Of a stretch of 64,000 nt of DNA, positions 45,739 through 55,132 are shown piece by piece. The stretch is from Ochrobactrum teleogrylli. GTDB lineage: Bacteria; Pseudomonadota; Alphaproteobacteria; Rhizobiales; Rhizobiaceae. The DNA lies in the NCBI RefSeq assembly GCF_006376685.1, contig NZ_VEWL01000003.1, forward strand, positions 62,001 through 126,000, read 5' to 3'. The notes below the pieces were generated by a model that worked only from the letters and a program-made list of their open reading frames with translations, was not told the origin of the DNA and ran no database searches. Each line of letters opens with the position of its first letter. Position 1 is the stretch's first letter. A program made the position numbers and the translations under genes.

Positions 45739-46185
45739 TCAAGCCTTCCGTTCGACAAGCAGGATGTGGTCACAAGCGAGCACCACTTCGTCCCGCTGAT
45801 TAAGCACTTCGCAACGTTCCGTCACGCGTCCCATAGTGGCGCGTTTCGGATCGTCTTCCTTCGCACTGATCGTAACCCGCGTGCGGATCGTATCTCCGAT
45901 ATGCACCGGACGAATAAACCGCAAGCGATCATAACCATAGGAAAAAGCAACCGGGTTGATCAACGTCGCCGTGAGGCCGACGCCAATGGCAAAAATCATG
46001 GTGCCATGCGCGATGCGCTGGCCGCCGGGCAAGGTCTTGGCGAATTCCGCATCCATGTGATGCGGGAAGAAATCGCCCGTATGCCCGGCATGGACCACGA
46101 AATCCGTCTCTGTAATCGTGCGGCCCGTGGTGAGGCGCACATGGTTCATTTCATAATCTTCGTAATATATTTTCTGCTCGGCCAT
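45739..46185 (-). CDS. MaoC-like hotdog dehydratase
   Basis: A 148-residue single hotdog-fold protein of the MaoC dehydratase type. The start [27 protein letters not shown] leads to a hydratase-2-like stretch with [18 protein letters not shown], where the conserved Asp and His normally hold the catalytic water, then [11 protein letters not shown]. MaoC proteins usually hydrate enoyl-CoA. A role inside a sugar-acid operon is not obvious, so the substrate is unknown. The start has a strong GGAGG site. It lies two bases from the dehydrogenase genes on either side. Confidence 0.83.
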   Translation of the reverse strand: MAEQKIYYEDYEMNHVRLTTGRTITETDFVVHAGHTGDFFPHHMDAEFAKTLPGGQRIAHGTMIFAIGVGLTATLINPVAFSYGYDRLRFIRPVHIGDTIRTRVTISAKEDDPKRATMGRVTERCEVLNQRDEVVLACDHILLVERKA

Positions 46186-46187
46186 GG

Positions 46188-47267
46188 TCAGACCTCCGGT
46201 TTTGCAGCAAGCGGCGTGGCGGGCGCGGCGCTCGATTGATAGGCGGCCTCGACAAGCGCCATGGTGTGCCAGGCATCTTCGACCGAGCCGAGGAGTTCGG
46301 CATCCTCGCCGCAAGCGAAACGCTGCAACTGCGCCATGCGATTGAGGAAAGCGTCCGGGAACCAGGCCCCTTCAAGCGGTACGGAAACCCAGTCATCACC
46401 GCCCTTGGGCTTGATCCAGAGTTCGTCCGGCTCGCCGCGCGGATAGTCGAGATTGACGCCCAGTTTCACATAGGCCGCGCCCTCGGTCCCGCAGATACGG
46501 AACTCGCAGGCCTGAAACTTGCGCCCGAAATCATGATCGTGATTGACCGACAGCGCGCAGCGAACGCGGTCGCCATAATCCAGAATTGCAGCCGTGCGCG
46601 TCTGGGCTACGTCGTGGTTCGGATGGCCGATGGTCTTGGCGTGAACGCCGAGAGGATCGCCCAGCAGACCGCGGACGAAATCCAGATAATGGATCGAGTG
46701 CATGGCGATTTCGATGCGTGGCAGACCTTTCAGGAAAGGCCACAGACCCCATGGCGTGGCAAGCGCCAGCCAGGCGTCAAAATCCACCACTTCGCCCAGC
46801 AAGCCCTTATCGACGGCGTCATAAAGCGCGAGCATCATCGGAGCGAAACGCAGCTGGAAATTCACCGCCGCCTTCAGATTACGCGCGCGGCAGACTTTGA
46901 GAATTTCTGTCGCGGCGGCGAGGTCGCTGCCCATCGGCTTCTGGATTAGAACAGCGGCACCTTCCGGCAATTGCGACAGGATTTTCGCATGGGCTGATGG
47001 CGGCGTCGCCAGATCGAAGATCGCGCCTTCGACGGCAATCGCTTCCTCGGCGCTGGCAAAAGCCTTGACGCCCCACTGGTCGGCAAGCTCCCGCGCCTTG
47101 TCCAGATTGGGATCGAAAATACCGGCAACCGGAAAGCCGCCCTTCTTGTAGGCGGGCAGGTGCGCGTCGCCGACAATGCTGCCCGCGCCAAAGATCACGA
47201 TGGGTTTTGGCTTGGTGGGCTTTGCCCACCACTGGCGCAACTGCGTCGGATCGAAAGCCTCAGTCAT
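46188..47267 (-). CDS. Gfo/Idh/MocA family oxidoreductase
   Basis: A 359-residue NAD(P)-dependent sugar or polyol dehydrogenase. The nucleotide motif [18 protein letters not shown] (about 20-35), the QKPMG lysine motif (IQKPMGSD) and the substrate-side helix with [16 protein letters not shown] (conserved His-x-x-His-like residues) are visible. In the operon it is the best candidate for the first oxidation, of the free sugar to its lactone, since no other sugar dehydrogenase is present. Its start overlaps the mutarotase gene by eight bases. Confidence 0.83.
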   Translation of the reverse strand: MTEAFDPTQLRQWWAKPTKPKPIVIFGAGSIVGDAHLPAYKKGGFPVAGIFDPNLDKARELADQWGVKAFASAEEAIAVEGAIFDLATPPSAHAKILSQLPEGAAVLIQKPMGSDLAAATEILKVCRARNLKAAVNFQLRFAPMMLALYDAVDKGLLGEVVDFDAWLALATPWGLWPFLKGLPRIEIAMHSIHYLDFVRGLLGDPLGVHAKTIGHPNHDVAQTRTAAILDYGDRVRCALSVNHDHDFGRKFQACEFRICGTEGAAYVKLGVNLDYPRGEPDELWIKPKGGDDWVSVPLEGAWFPDAFLNRMAQLQRFACGEDAELLGSVEDAWHTMALVEAAYQSSAAPATPLAAKPEV

Positions 47268-47592
47268 GATGGAACACCTCTTCCATCATGGCCCACCACT
47301 CGCCCTCTTTGCGGGTTTCGAGCGGCTTCTGGCATGGCATACAGAAGGACCACCATTCCTGATTTTTCGGATTATCGGCCATCTTCTTCATGTCGGCCTC
47401 AAAGTCGGTGCCGACATATTCCCATGTGCCGAACAGGAGATTTTCCGGCTCTTTCAGAAAGATCGTATAGTTGGTGATGTTGCACTCGGTAATGAGAGCC
47501 AGAATTTCCGGCCACACGGCGGCGTGCAGCTTCTTGTATTCTGCGATCTTTTCCGCATTGAGCCCGATCACCATGCCCATTCTTTGTGCCAT
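47260..47592 (-). CDS. L-rhamnose/L-fucose mutarotase family protein
   Basis: A 110-residue protein of the RhaM (DUF718) mutarotase family. It contains GMVIGLNAEKIAEYKKLHAAVWPEI with the catalytic His, the ITNYTIF strand and LFGTWEYVG. The C-terminal tryptophan-rich segment NQEWWSFCMPCQKPL is typical. Mutarotases interconvert alpha and beta sugar anomers so that the dehydrogenase is supplied with the right form. Its stop/start junction with the upstream dehydratase gene is TAATG. Confidence 0.88.
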   Translation of the reverse strand: MAQRMGMVIGLNAEKIAEYKKLHAAVWPEILALITECNITNYTIFLKEPENLLFGTWEYVGTDFEADMKKMADNPKNQEWWSFCMPCQKPLETRKEGEWWAMMEEVFHHD

Positions 47593-48707
47593 TACGACCT
47601 CACGATCTCGCGGGTAAACTCAGAAATCGAACGGCTACGCACTGCATCCCAATCCCATTCGATGCCGATACCCGGCTCGGACGGGGCAATGGCGCGACCG
47701 TCGCGAATTTCCATGCCCTTGGTGGTGAGGTCGTCGAGCTGCGGAATATATTCGACATAGCGACCGTTCTGCACCGCGCAAACGAGGCTGACATGCAGTT
47801 CCATCAGGAAGTGCGGACAGACTGGAATGTCGAATGTTTCCGCCGCATGGGCGACTTTCAGCCAGGGCGTGATGCCGCCAATGCGCGCCACATCCACCTG
47901 AACGATGGAGCAAGCACCCTTCTGCATATATTCGCGGAAATGGCGGATCGAATAGATGGACTCGCCCACCGCAATCGGCGTCGGGGTGGAGCGCGTCAGG
48001 CGGATATGACCGTCGAGATCGTCCGCCGGAAGCGGTTCCTCGATCCAAGCCAGATCAAGCTCCTTCAGGCGCTCGGCACGGCGAATGGCTTCATCAACCG
48101 TAAAACCCTGATTGCAATCGGTCATGATCTCGAAGCCGTCGCCCAGCGCCGCACGCACGGCGGACAGGCGCGCATAATCTTCAGAACCGTGCGGCTTGCC
48201 GATCTTGACCTTGGAGCCGGTGAAGCCCTTGGCCTTGGCCTGCAACGCGTCCTCGACCAGCGCTTCCTTCTCGATATGCAGCCAGCCGCCTTCGGTCGTG
48301 TAGAGCGGGCAGCTTTCCTTGGCCCCGCCCGCAAGCTTCCACAGCGGCAGACCCTGCTTCTTGGCGCGCAGATCCCAGAGTGCGGTATCGACCGCAGCCA
48401 GCGCCAGCGCGGTGATCGCGCCGATGGTCGTGGCATGGGTTGCGAATTCCAGCTTGCGCCAGATGGCTTCGATGCAATCAGCATCCTCGCCGATGATGAG
48501 CGGCACGAGATGGTCGCTCAACAGGCGCATGACCGACGAACCGCCGGTGCCGATCGTATAGCTGTAGCCGGTGCCGACCGCGCCGTCGCTGTCGGTGATG
48601 GTGACAATCGGCGTTTCCTGGCTGACGAAGCTCTGGATCGCGTCGGTGCGCTTGACCTTCGGCGGAAGGTCAACCATGCGCAGTTCAACTTTTTCAATAC
48701 GTGCCAT
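47592..48707 (-). CDS. Second enolase-superfamily (mandelate racemase/muconate cycloisomerase) enzyme
   Basis: A 371-residue enzyme with the catalytic KxK motif in GSKVKIGK, metal ligands in IMTDCNQGF, WIEEPL and GESIY, and a final HFLMELHVSLVCA. It is shorter than, and clearly different from, the fuconate dehydratase-like protein in the same operon. So either the operon handles two related acid sugars or this one has another role such as racemisation. The ATG at 48707 lies two bases after the ATPase gene stop. Longer frames are rejected because they run inside the ATPase gene. Confidence 0.85.
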   Translation of the reverse strand: MARIEKVELRMVDLPPKVKRTDAIQSFVSQETPIVTITDSDGAVGTGYSYTIGTGGSSVMRLLSDHLVPLIIGEDADCIEAIWRKLEFATHATTIGAITALALAAVDTALWDLRAKKQGLPLWKLAGGAKESCPLYTTEGGWLHIEKEALVEDALQAKAKGFTGSKVKIGKPHGSEDYARLSAVRAALGDGFEIMTDCNQGFTVDEAIRRAERLKELDLAWIEEPLPADDLDGHIRLTRSTPTPIAVGESIYSIRHFREYMQKGACSIVQVDVARIGGITPWLKVAHAAETFDIPVCPHFLMELHVSLVCAVQNGRYVEYIPQLDDLTTKGMEIRDGRAIAPSEPGIGIEWDWDAVRSRSISEFTREIVRS

Positions 48708-48709
48708 GG

Positions 48710-49801
<1,092 letters not shown>

Positions 49802-49808
49802 TGTTCTA

Positions 49809-50687
49809 TCAACCTTTAACCGCGCCGAACGTCAGACCAGCAACAAGGTGCTTCTGAACGATGAATGTGAGGGTCAGCGCCGGAATAATCATCACGACCG
49901 CCAGCGCGCACATGCCGCGCCAGTCGATGGTGAATTCAGCGGTGTAATCGAGAAGACCGACAGGAAGGGTCTTGGAATTGACGGAACGGGTGAGCTGGGA
50001 AGCCAGCGCATATTCGTTCCACGAGGTGAGGAAGGCAAAAATGCCTGCCGTCGCGATGCCGGGACCGGCCAGCGGAAACTCCACCTGCCAGAAGGCCTGC
50101 CAGCGCGTGCAGCCGTCGATCTGGGCCGCCTCGGCGAGGTCCTTCGGCACCTGACGGAAGAAGCCGTCGATCAGCCAGATCGTGAATGGCACATTCAGCG
50201 CCACATAGGTCAGGATGAGGCCGAAATGGGTGTCGATGATGCCGACGCGGGAAAACACCATGAAGAGCGGTAGCGAGAGCGCAATGCCCGGCACCGAGCG
50301 CGTCAGCATGAAGCCGAGGAAGGTTGCCGACTTGCCCCAGAAGCGGAAGCGGGCAAAGGCATAGCCGCCAGATACGCCGATGATCAGCGCAATCACGGTC
50401 GAGGTGATCGAGATGATGAGCGAATTGCGGAAATAATCCCAGACCGGAATGCCGCCCGCACCTGCGCCCGAGAACATGGCGCGATAGGCTTCCAGCGTGA
50501 TTTCCTGCGGAATCCAGACCGGCGGCTTTGCCATGATCTCGACCGGCGGGCGCAGCGACGAAAGCACGATCCACAGGCCGGGCAGGCAAATGACGGTCAT
50601 CGCCAGAAACAGACCGACCAGATAAGCGATTTTCTTGAAACGGCGCAGCAGACGATGCTGGCTGTTGCTGAGTGTTGTTGTAGCCAT
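49809..50687 (-). CDS. Sugar ABC transporter permease (MalG-like)
   Basis: A 292-residue permease with about six helices. The coupling motif is DLAEAAQIDGCTRWQAFWQVEFPLAGPG, and the end LVAGLTFGAVKG is characteristic of MalG-type subunits. The ATG at 50687 is two bases after the preceding stop (TAA-TC-ATG). A start nine bases earlier would overlap the neighbour without benefit. Confidence 0.92.
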   Translation of the reverse strand: MATTTLSNSQHRLLRRFKKIAYLVGLFLAMTVICLPGLWIVLSSLRPPVEIMAKPPVWIPQEITLEAYRAMFSGAGAGGIPVWDYFRNSLIISITSTVIALIIGVSGGYAFARFRFWGKSATFLGFMLTRSVPGIALSLPLFMVFSRVGIIDTHFGLILTYVALNVPFTIWLIDGFFRQVPKDLAEAAQIDGCTRWQAFWQVEFPLAGPGIATAGIFAFLTSWNEYALASQLTRSVNSKTLPVGLLDYTAEFTIDWRGMCALAVVMIIPALTLTFIVQKHLVAGLTFGAVKG

Positions 50688-50689
50688 GA

Positions 50690-51583
50690 TTACCACTCCG
50701 CTCCAATCTGCGTGCGTGCGGACGCAAGTTTGCGGAAGAACAGGACGGTGAAGAGGATCGAGAGCAGGATTGCGACATAGGCCATGGCATTGGCCATGCC
50801 CATCTGCGCATCCGCATAGGCCGTGCGACCCACCAGCGTCCAGATCAGTTCGGTGCGGCGCGCCGGGCCGCCATCGGTCATGATCTTCACAATGTCATAG
50901 GCGCGGGCCACATCCAGCGAACGGATGGTCATCGCGATATAGGCGAAAGGCATCAGATAAGGCCAGATGACATAGCGGAAGGTCTGCCACGGTGTGCAGC
51001 CATCGACGCGCGCGGCTTCCACCGGGTCCTGCGGCATGGACAGAAGACCGCCCAGAATGAGGATCGCGAAGACCGAGGTGGACATCCACACTTCCGCCAG
51101 CAGGATGGCGATCAGCGCCAGATTGCCGTCGATGAGCCACGGAATGGCGGTATTGGTCAGGCCCAGCGACTGCAGCGCATTGTTGACCAGACCGATATTG
51201 TCATTGAACATGAACTTGAACTGGAAGCCGACAAGCACCGGCGAGAACATCATCGGGAACATCATCAGCGTGCGCAACACGCGCTGGCCGTGCGTCGCCT
51301 TGTTGACGAGCATGGCAAGGCCGAGGCCGAGCAGCATTTCCAGATTGAGCGCAATGGTGAGGAAGACCACCGTGCGGATGAACGCAGCCCAGAACACCCA
51401 GTCGGTGAGGATGCGCTGATAATTGCGGAAGCCGATGAAGTTGAACAGGCTCTCGGGGCGCGTCAGCCGGAACGGCGTGAAGCTCGAATAAAGCGACAGC
51501 GCGAGAGGAAACAGAACCACCGCTGCGAGAATGATGAAGGCCGGAAGCAGAAGCAGGACCGGCGGGGAAAGTCTCTTGAACAT
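50690..51583 (-). CDS. Sugar ABC transporter permease (MalF-like)
   Basis: A 297-residue permease with about six helices and the coupling loop DPVEAARVDGCTPWQTFRYVIWPYL. It starts MFKRLSPPVLLLLPAFIILA after GGAAGCGCA. Longer frames to 51658 would read through the upstream terminator-like hairpin. It forms the channel with the MalG-like subunit. Confidence 0.92.
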   Translation of the reverse strand: MFKRLSPPVLLLLPAFIILAAVVLFPLALSLYSSFTPFRLTRPESLFNFIGFRNYQRILTDWVFWAAFIRTVVFLTIALNLEMLLGLGLAMLVNKATHGQRVLRTLMMFPMMFSPVLVGFQFKFMFNDNIGLVNNALQSLGLTNTAIPWLIDGNLALIAILLAEVWMSTSVFAILILGGLLSMPQDPVEAARVDGCTPWQTFRYVIWPYLMPFAYIAMTIRSLDVARAYDIVKIMTDGGPARRTELIWTLVGRTAYADAQMGMANAMAYVAILLSILFTVLFFRKLASARTQIGAEW

Positions 51584-51656
51584 TGCGCTTCCAAATAGTG
51601 GACTGGCAAACAGTGGAACGGGCGAACAGCGGAACTGCCTCAGCGCCGTCACTGGC

Positions 51657-51694
51657 AAAAAAGGCCCGCCCCAAAAAAGGCTTCAGGGCGGGCC
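51657..51694 (-). terminator. Intra-operon terminator/attenuator after the binding-protein gene
   Basis: On the minus strand GGCCCGCCC (51694-51686) pairs with GGGCGGGCC (51671-51663) across a 14-base loop, then TTTTTT follows. It is placed between the binding-protein gene and the permease genes, so it should leave the binding protein as the most abundant product. Confidence 0.8.
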
Positions 51695-51715
51695 CATGAT
51701 TTTATTCAGGCAGGA

Positions 51716-53032
51716 TCAGAGCTCGCCTGCATCCTCAAGAATCTGCGTTGCCTTCTTGGCAGCGTCATCGAGGGCCTGCTGGGAGGTCTTGTCGCCAAGG
51801 ATCGCTGCCTGAAGCTCAGGATAGACCGCGTTGGAGATTTCGATCCAGGATGGGGTCTGCGGAACCGGGAAAGCGGTCTTTGCCGTTTCCTGGAACACCG
51901 ACAGCACTTCCTTCTTGTACGGGTCGGAAGCGGCCTGCTCGATCACGTAATCCCAGACAGCGGTGCGGGTCGGCAGGGTGCCTGCAGCCGATTCCTGCTT
52001 CTGCGAATCTTCGTTGGTCAGGAACCAGACGAGCGAGGCGGCGGCTTCCTTGGTTTCGCAAGCTTCCGTTACCGAGAAGCCGTGATGACCCGACCAGCCG
52101 GTGCGCTTGCCGGAAGAACCGGTTGGCGCCGGAGCGATGCCGACATTGCCAGCGACCTTCGACGACTTCGGATCGTTGAAATAGGTCGCCCAGCCCGGCC
52201 AATCCAGGTTGACCGCGATGGTGCCGGAAGCAAAACCAGCGCCCAGCTCATCCCACAGATAGTTGGTGGTGCCAGCCGGAACAGCCTTGGCCTTGTAGAG
52301 ATTGACGAACCAGTCGAGGGCGCGAACACCGGCTTCCGAATTGAAAGCAGGCTTGCCGTCCTTGAGATATTCGCCGCCTTCGGCGACCAGCATTTCATAG
52401 AAGCGGCCATTGATGGCTTCTTCCTTGCCCGCAAACTGCGTGCCGTAGAAATTCGGCGGATCGGCGAAGAATACTGCCTGATCCGACACTTCCTTCCAGG
52501 TTTTGGCCGGTGCGAGGTCGTAGCCGTATTTCTCCTTGAACGCCTTCTTCTTGGCTTCGTCGTTGAAGAGGCTCTTCTGATAATAGAGTGCCGAAACGTC
52601 GAACTGCGCACGCGGCAGCATGATCAGCTTGCCGTCAAGCGTGGACGCCTTGATGACCGATGGCACGAAACCGTCGATTTCTTCCTTCGGAAGCAGCGAG
52701 TTCAGATCGACATAGAGGCTGGTATATTGCGGCGCGAAAGACGAGTGGTTGGAACCGACGCACCAGTTGATCGAACCCGAAGCGATGTCGGACTTGATTT
52801 CCTTGTCCAGCTCGAAATGGTTCTTCTTGGACAGGATGTTGACCTTGGCGCCAGTCGCCTTTTCCCATTCGCCGATACGCGAATAGAGCGCCTCATATTG
52901 CTGACCGCCGATCAGCTTGGCGTTGATCGTCACGCCTTCGAACTTGCCGGGCAGATCGGCTGCAACTGCCGGGGCCATCCCCACGGCGAGCCACGCCACA
53001 CCTGCCAAAATGTGCGCCTTGAAACTTTGCAT
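51716..53032 (-). CDS. Sugar ABC transporter substrate-binding protein (family 1)
   Basis: A 438-residue periplasmic binding protein of extracellular solute-binding family 1, with signal peptide MQSFKAHILAGVAWLAVGMA ... AVAA and the first strand VTINAKLIGGQQYEALY. The ATG at 53032 has a perfect AGGAGG site. An earlier start at 53113 would place the operator-like repeats within the coding region. It is the first gene of the operon. The ligand is probably a deoxy-sugar such as L-fucose, judging from the enzymes behind it. Confidence 0.9.
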   Translation of the reverse strand: MQSFKAHILAGVAWLAVGMAPAVAADLPGKFEGVTINAKLIGGQQYEALYSRIGEWEKATGAKVNILSKKNHFELDKEIKSDIASGSINWCVGSNHSSFAPQYTSLYVDLNSLLPKEEIDGFVPSVIKASTLDGKLIMLPRAQFDVSALYYQKSLFNDEAKKKAFKEKYGYDLAPAKTWKEVSDQAVFFADPPNFYGTQFAGKEEAINGRFYEMLVAEGGEYLKDGKPAFNSEAGVRALDWFVNLYKAKAVPAGTTNYLWDELGAGFASGTIAVNLDWPGWATYFNDPKSSKVAGNVGIAPAPTGSSGKRTGWSGHHGFSVTEACETKEAAASLVWFLTNEDSQKQESAAGTLPTRTAVWDYVIEQAASDPYKKEVLSVFQETAKTAFPVPQTPSWIEISNAVYPELQAAILGDKTSQQALDDAAKKATQILEDAGEL

Positions 53033-53091
53033 CACTTCTCCTCCTAAAACGGGCACTCCCTGCCCGCACCCCCGGTTGTGAAGGTTGTATT

Positions 53092-53174
53092 TATATGCAA
53101 ACATAGTATTCAAGAACGGTCAAGGCGTTTTATCGCCGATATACGACTTTCGCAGTCGGAAATGTTTGTATATG
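53092..53174. promoter_or_regulatory. Pair of inverted operator-like sites between IclR gene and sugar operon
   Basis: TATATGCAAACAT (53092-53104) and ATGTTTGTATATG (53162-53174) are inverted copies of each other (11 of 13 bases match), about 57 bases apart. They lie in the divergent gap where the IclR-type regulator should control the sugar operon and itself. The second site reaches to the IclR gene start. Confidence 0.6.
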
Positions 53175-53175
53175 A

Positions 53176-53994
53176 ATGACGAAATTCACGAAGAGCCACC
53201 TTGGGGGAACGCATTTGGAAACCGATGACCGCTACCGCGCGCCCGCGCTCGACAAGGGCCTTGATATCCTCGAATTGCTGGCAGGCGTGGACGGCGGACT
53301 GACGCAGGCCGAGATCGCCAAGCATCTGGATCGCAGCCCGAACGAATTCTACCGCATGCTCGACCGGCTGGTGAAACGCGGCTATGTCACCAAGCTAGAG
53401 GGTGACCGCTATTCGCTGACGCTGAAACTGTTCGGCCTTGCCCAGTTGCACGCGCCGGTGCGCCGCCTCGCCTCGTTCGCAACGCCCTTCATGCGTGAGC
53501 TTGCCGACCGTTCCAAGCAGGCAAACCAGCTTGCCGTGTTCGACCGCGGTTCCGTGGTGGTGATTGCCCAGCAGGAAGCGCCGGACTATTGGGGCATTTC
53601 GATCCGCGTCGGCTCGCATATCAGCCTGTTCGACACGGGTTCCGGCCATGTGCTGCTTGCCTTCCGTTCGCCGGAAGAGCGCAAGATGATGATCGCTGAA
53701 TATGGCAAGGATGGCGAGACCGTCGATCTCGATCCAAGCTTCTATGAGCGGCTCGACCAGATCCGTGAGCGCGGCTATGAAATGATGCCAAGTGCCCAGG
53801 TTGCAGGCGTTTATAACCTCTCCGCGCCCATTCTCGGACCAGACGGCACCTGCATCGCGGCGCTGACCTGCCCCTATGTCACGCTGGTCAATTCCGGTGC
53901 CTCGCCCGACATTACCCAGACCATCACGCTGCTGCAAAAGACGGTGCAGGAATTGTCCAAGCTGGTGGGCGCAGATCTTTCCACACTCGATTAG
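53176..53994 (+). CDS. IclR-family transcriptional regulator
   Basis: A 272-residue IclR-type regulator: a winged helix-turn-helix at about 25-85 (ALDKGLDILELLAGVDGGLTQ, then AEIAKHLDRSPNEFYRMLDRL) and a C-terminal effector domain of about 170 residues. The start is uncertain: the ATG at 53176 lacks a ribosome site, while a TTG at 53215 follows GGGGGAA and would give 259 residues and leave the second operator-like site well upstream. It is divergent from the sugar operon and followed by the lactonase gene, so it is probably the local regulator sensing a sugar or a pathway acid. Confidence 0.88.
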   Translation: MTKFTKSHLGGTHLETDDRYRAPALDKGLDILELLAGVDGGLTQAEIAKHLDRSPNEFYRMLDRLVKRGYVTKLEGDRYSLTLKLFGLAQLHAPVRRLASFATPFMRELADRSKQANQLAVFDRGSVVVIAQQEAPDYWGISIRVGSHISLFDTGSGHVLLAFRSPEERKMMIAEYGKDGETVDLDPSFYERLDQIRERGYEMMPSAQVAGVYNLSAPILGPDGTCIAALTCPYVTLVNSGASPDITQTITLLQKTVQELSKLVGADLSTLD

Positions 53995-54083
53995 GGCTGG
54001 TTCCGTCCGGGTCGGACCACGCCCTAAATTCTTATTTGAAAACTATCTTCTTTTTTGAAAATATCGGGATAGGAGGAATCTCT

Positions 54084-54932
54084 ATGCTGATTGATACCCA
54101 TCTGCACCTGATCGACAAAAGCGCGCTCACCTATCCATGGCTAGGCGACGTGCCAGCGCTTGATCGGGATTTTCTGTTCGACACCTACCGGCAGCAGGCG
54201 GAACGCTGCGGCATCGCCGCCGCCCTGCATATGGAAGTGGATGTCGCGCCCGAAGCGATTCAGGCCGAAACGGACCATATTCGGGCGCTTTCCATCGCAA
54301 ATGGCGGCTTCATCAAAGGCGCGATTGCATCCTGCCGCCCCGAAGAAGACGGCTTTGCCGCCTATCTTGAGCGCCAGCTTGCTGATCCCTTTGTCAAAGG
54401 CTTTCGCCGCGTTCTGCATGTCGTGCCGGACGAGCTTTCCGAAGGCGCGCTTTTCCGCGAAAACCTCAAGCGCATGGACAATACGCGTCTGACCTTCGAT
54501 CTCTGCACCCTGCCGCATCAGATCGACAAGGTCACCGCGCTTGCGGATCTGGCGCCGGGCCTGCAATTCGTGCTCGACCATTGCGGCGTGCCGGACATCA
54601 AGTCGGGCGCACTGGAAAGCTGGCAGAAAGGCATCACCGAGATTGCCCGCAGGCCGAATGTGGTGGCGAAGATTTCCGGTGTGGTAGCCTATGCCGATGC
54701 TGAAAGCTGGACTGCCGAAACCATCCGCCCCTATGTCGAACATGTCATCGAGGCGTTCAGCTGGGACCGAGTGGTATGGGGCAGCGACTGGCCGGTCTGC
54801 ACGCTTGCAAGCTCTATCGATGCCGGACTTTCGACATGGGTGGCGACGACCCACACCCTGCTTGAAGGCTGTGGCAAGGACGAAAAAGCGCGCCTTCTGT
54901 CTGAGAACGCGCGCCGTATCTGGAACCTTTAA
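54084..54932 (+). CDS. L-fuconolactonase-like amidohydrolase (amidohydrolase 2 family)
   Basis: A 282-residue metal-dependent hydrolase of the COG3618 group. Visible are the N-terminal DTHLHLI (metal-binding HxH), the central FVLDHCGVPDI with His, and VVWGSDWPVC with the conserved Asp. This group includes L-fucono-1,5-lactonases and related sugar lactonases. The ATG at 54084 follows AGGAGG seven bases away; an upstream frame from 54036 has no site. It would open the lactone made by the Gfo/Idh dehydrogenase to L-fuconate. It lies about 90 bases behind the IclR gene. Confidence 0.87.
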   Translation: MLIDTHLHLIDKSALTYPWLGDVPALDRDFLFDTYRQQAERCGIAAALHMEVDVAPEAIQAETDHIRALSIANGGFIKGAIASCRPEEDGFAAYLERQLADPFVKGFRRVLHVVPDELSEGALFRENLKRMDNTRLTFDLCTLPHQIDKVTALADLAPGLQFVLDHCGVPDIKSGALESWQKGITEIARRPNVVAKISGVVAYADAESWTAETIRPYVEHVIEAFSWDRVVWGSDWPVCTLASSIDAGLSTWVATTHTLLEGCGKDEKARLLSENARRIWNL

Positions 54933-54959
54933 GTAGACGAGAATAGCTTTCTCCTCGAC

Positions 54960-55104
54960 CCTCATCCTGAGGAGGCTCCCTGAGCGAAGCTCGGGGAGAC
55001 GTCTCGAAGGATCGAGGGATAGGAAACGAGAAGAAACACAGTGCCTGGCTCCTCACCCTTCGAGACGCCTCCTTCGCAAGCTCAGGAGGCTCCTCAGGAT
55101 GAGG
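54960..55104. repeat. 145-bp inverted-repeat element
   Basis: The outer ends CCTCATCCTGAGG (54960-54972) and CCTCAGGATGAGG (55092-55104) are perfect inverted copies. Inner arms include GTCTCGAAGG (55001-55010) facing CCTTCGAGAC (55057-55066), and the sequence between them is largely complementary. This CTCATCCTGAGG...CTTCGAGACG type is a widespread repetitive element of Alphaproteobacteria. It fills the gap between two convergent genes (ends 54932 and 55133), where it may also end transcription. Confidence 0.85.
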
Positions 55105-55132
55105 GGATGGAGAGGTCGATCAATACAAGCCG

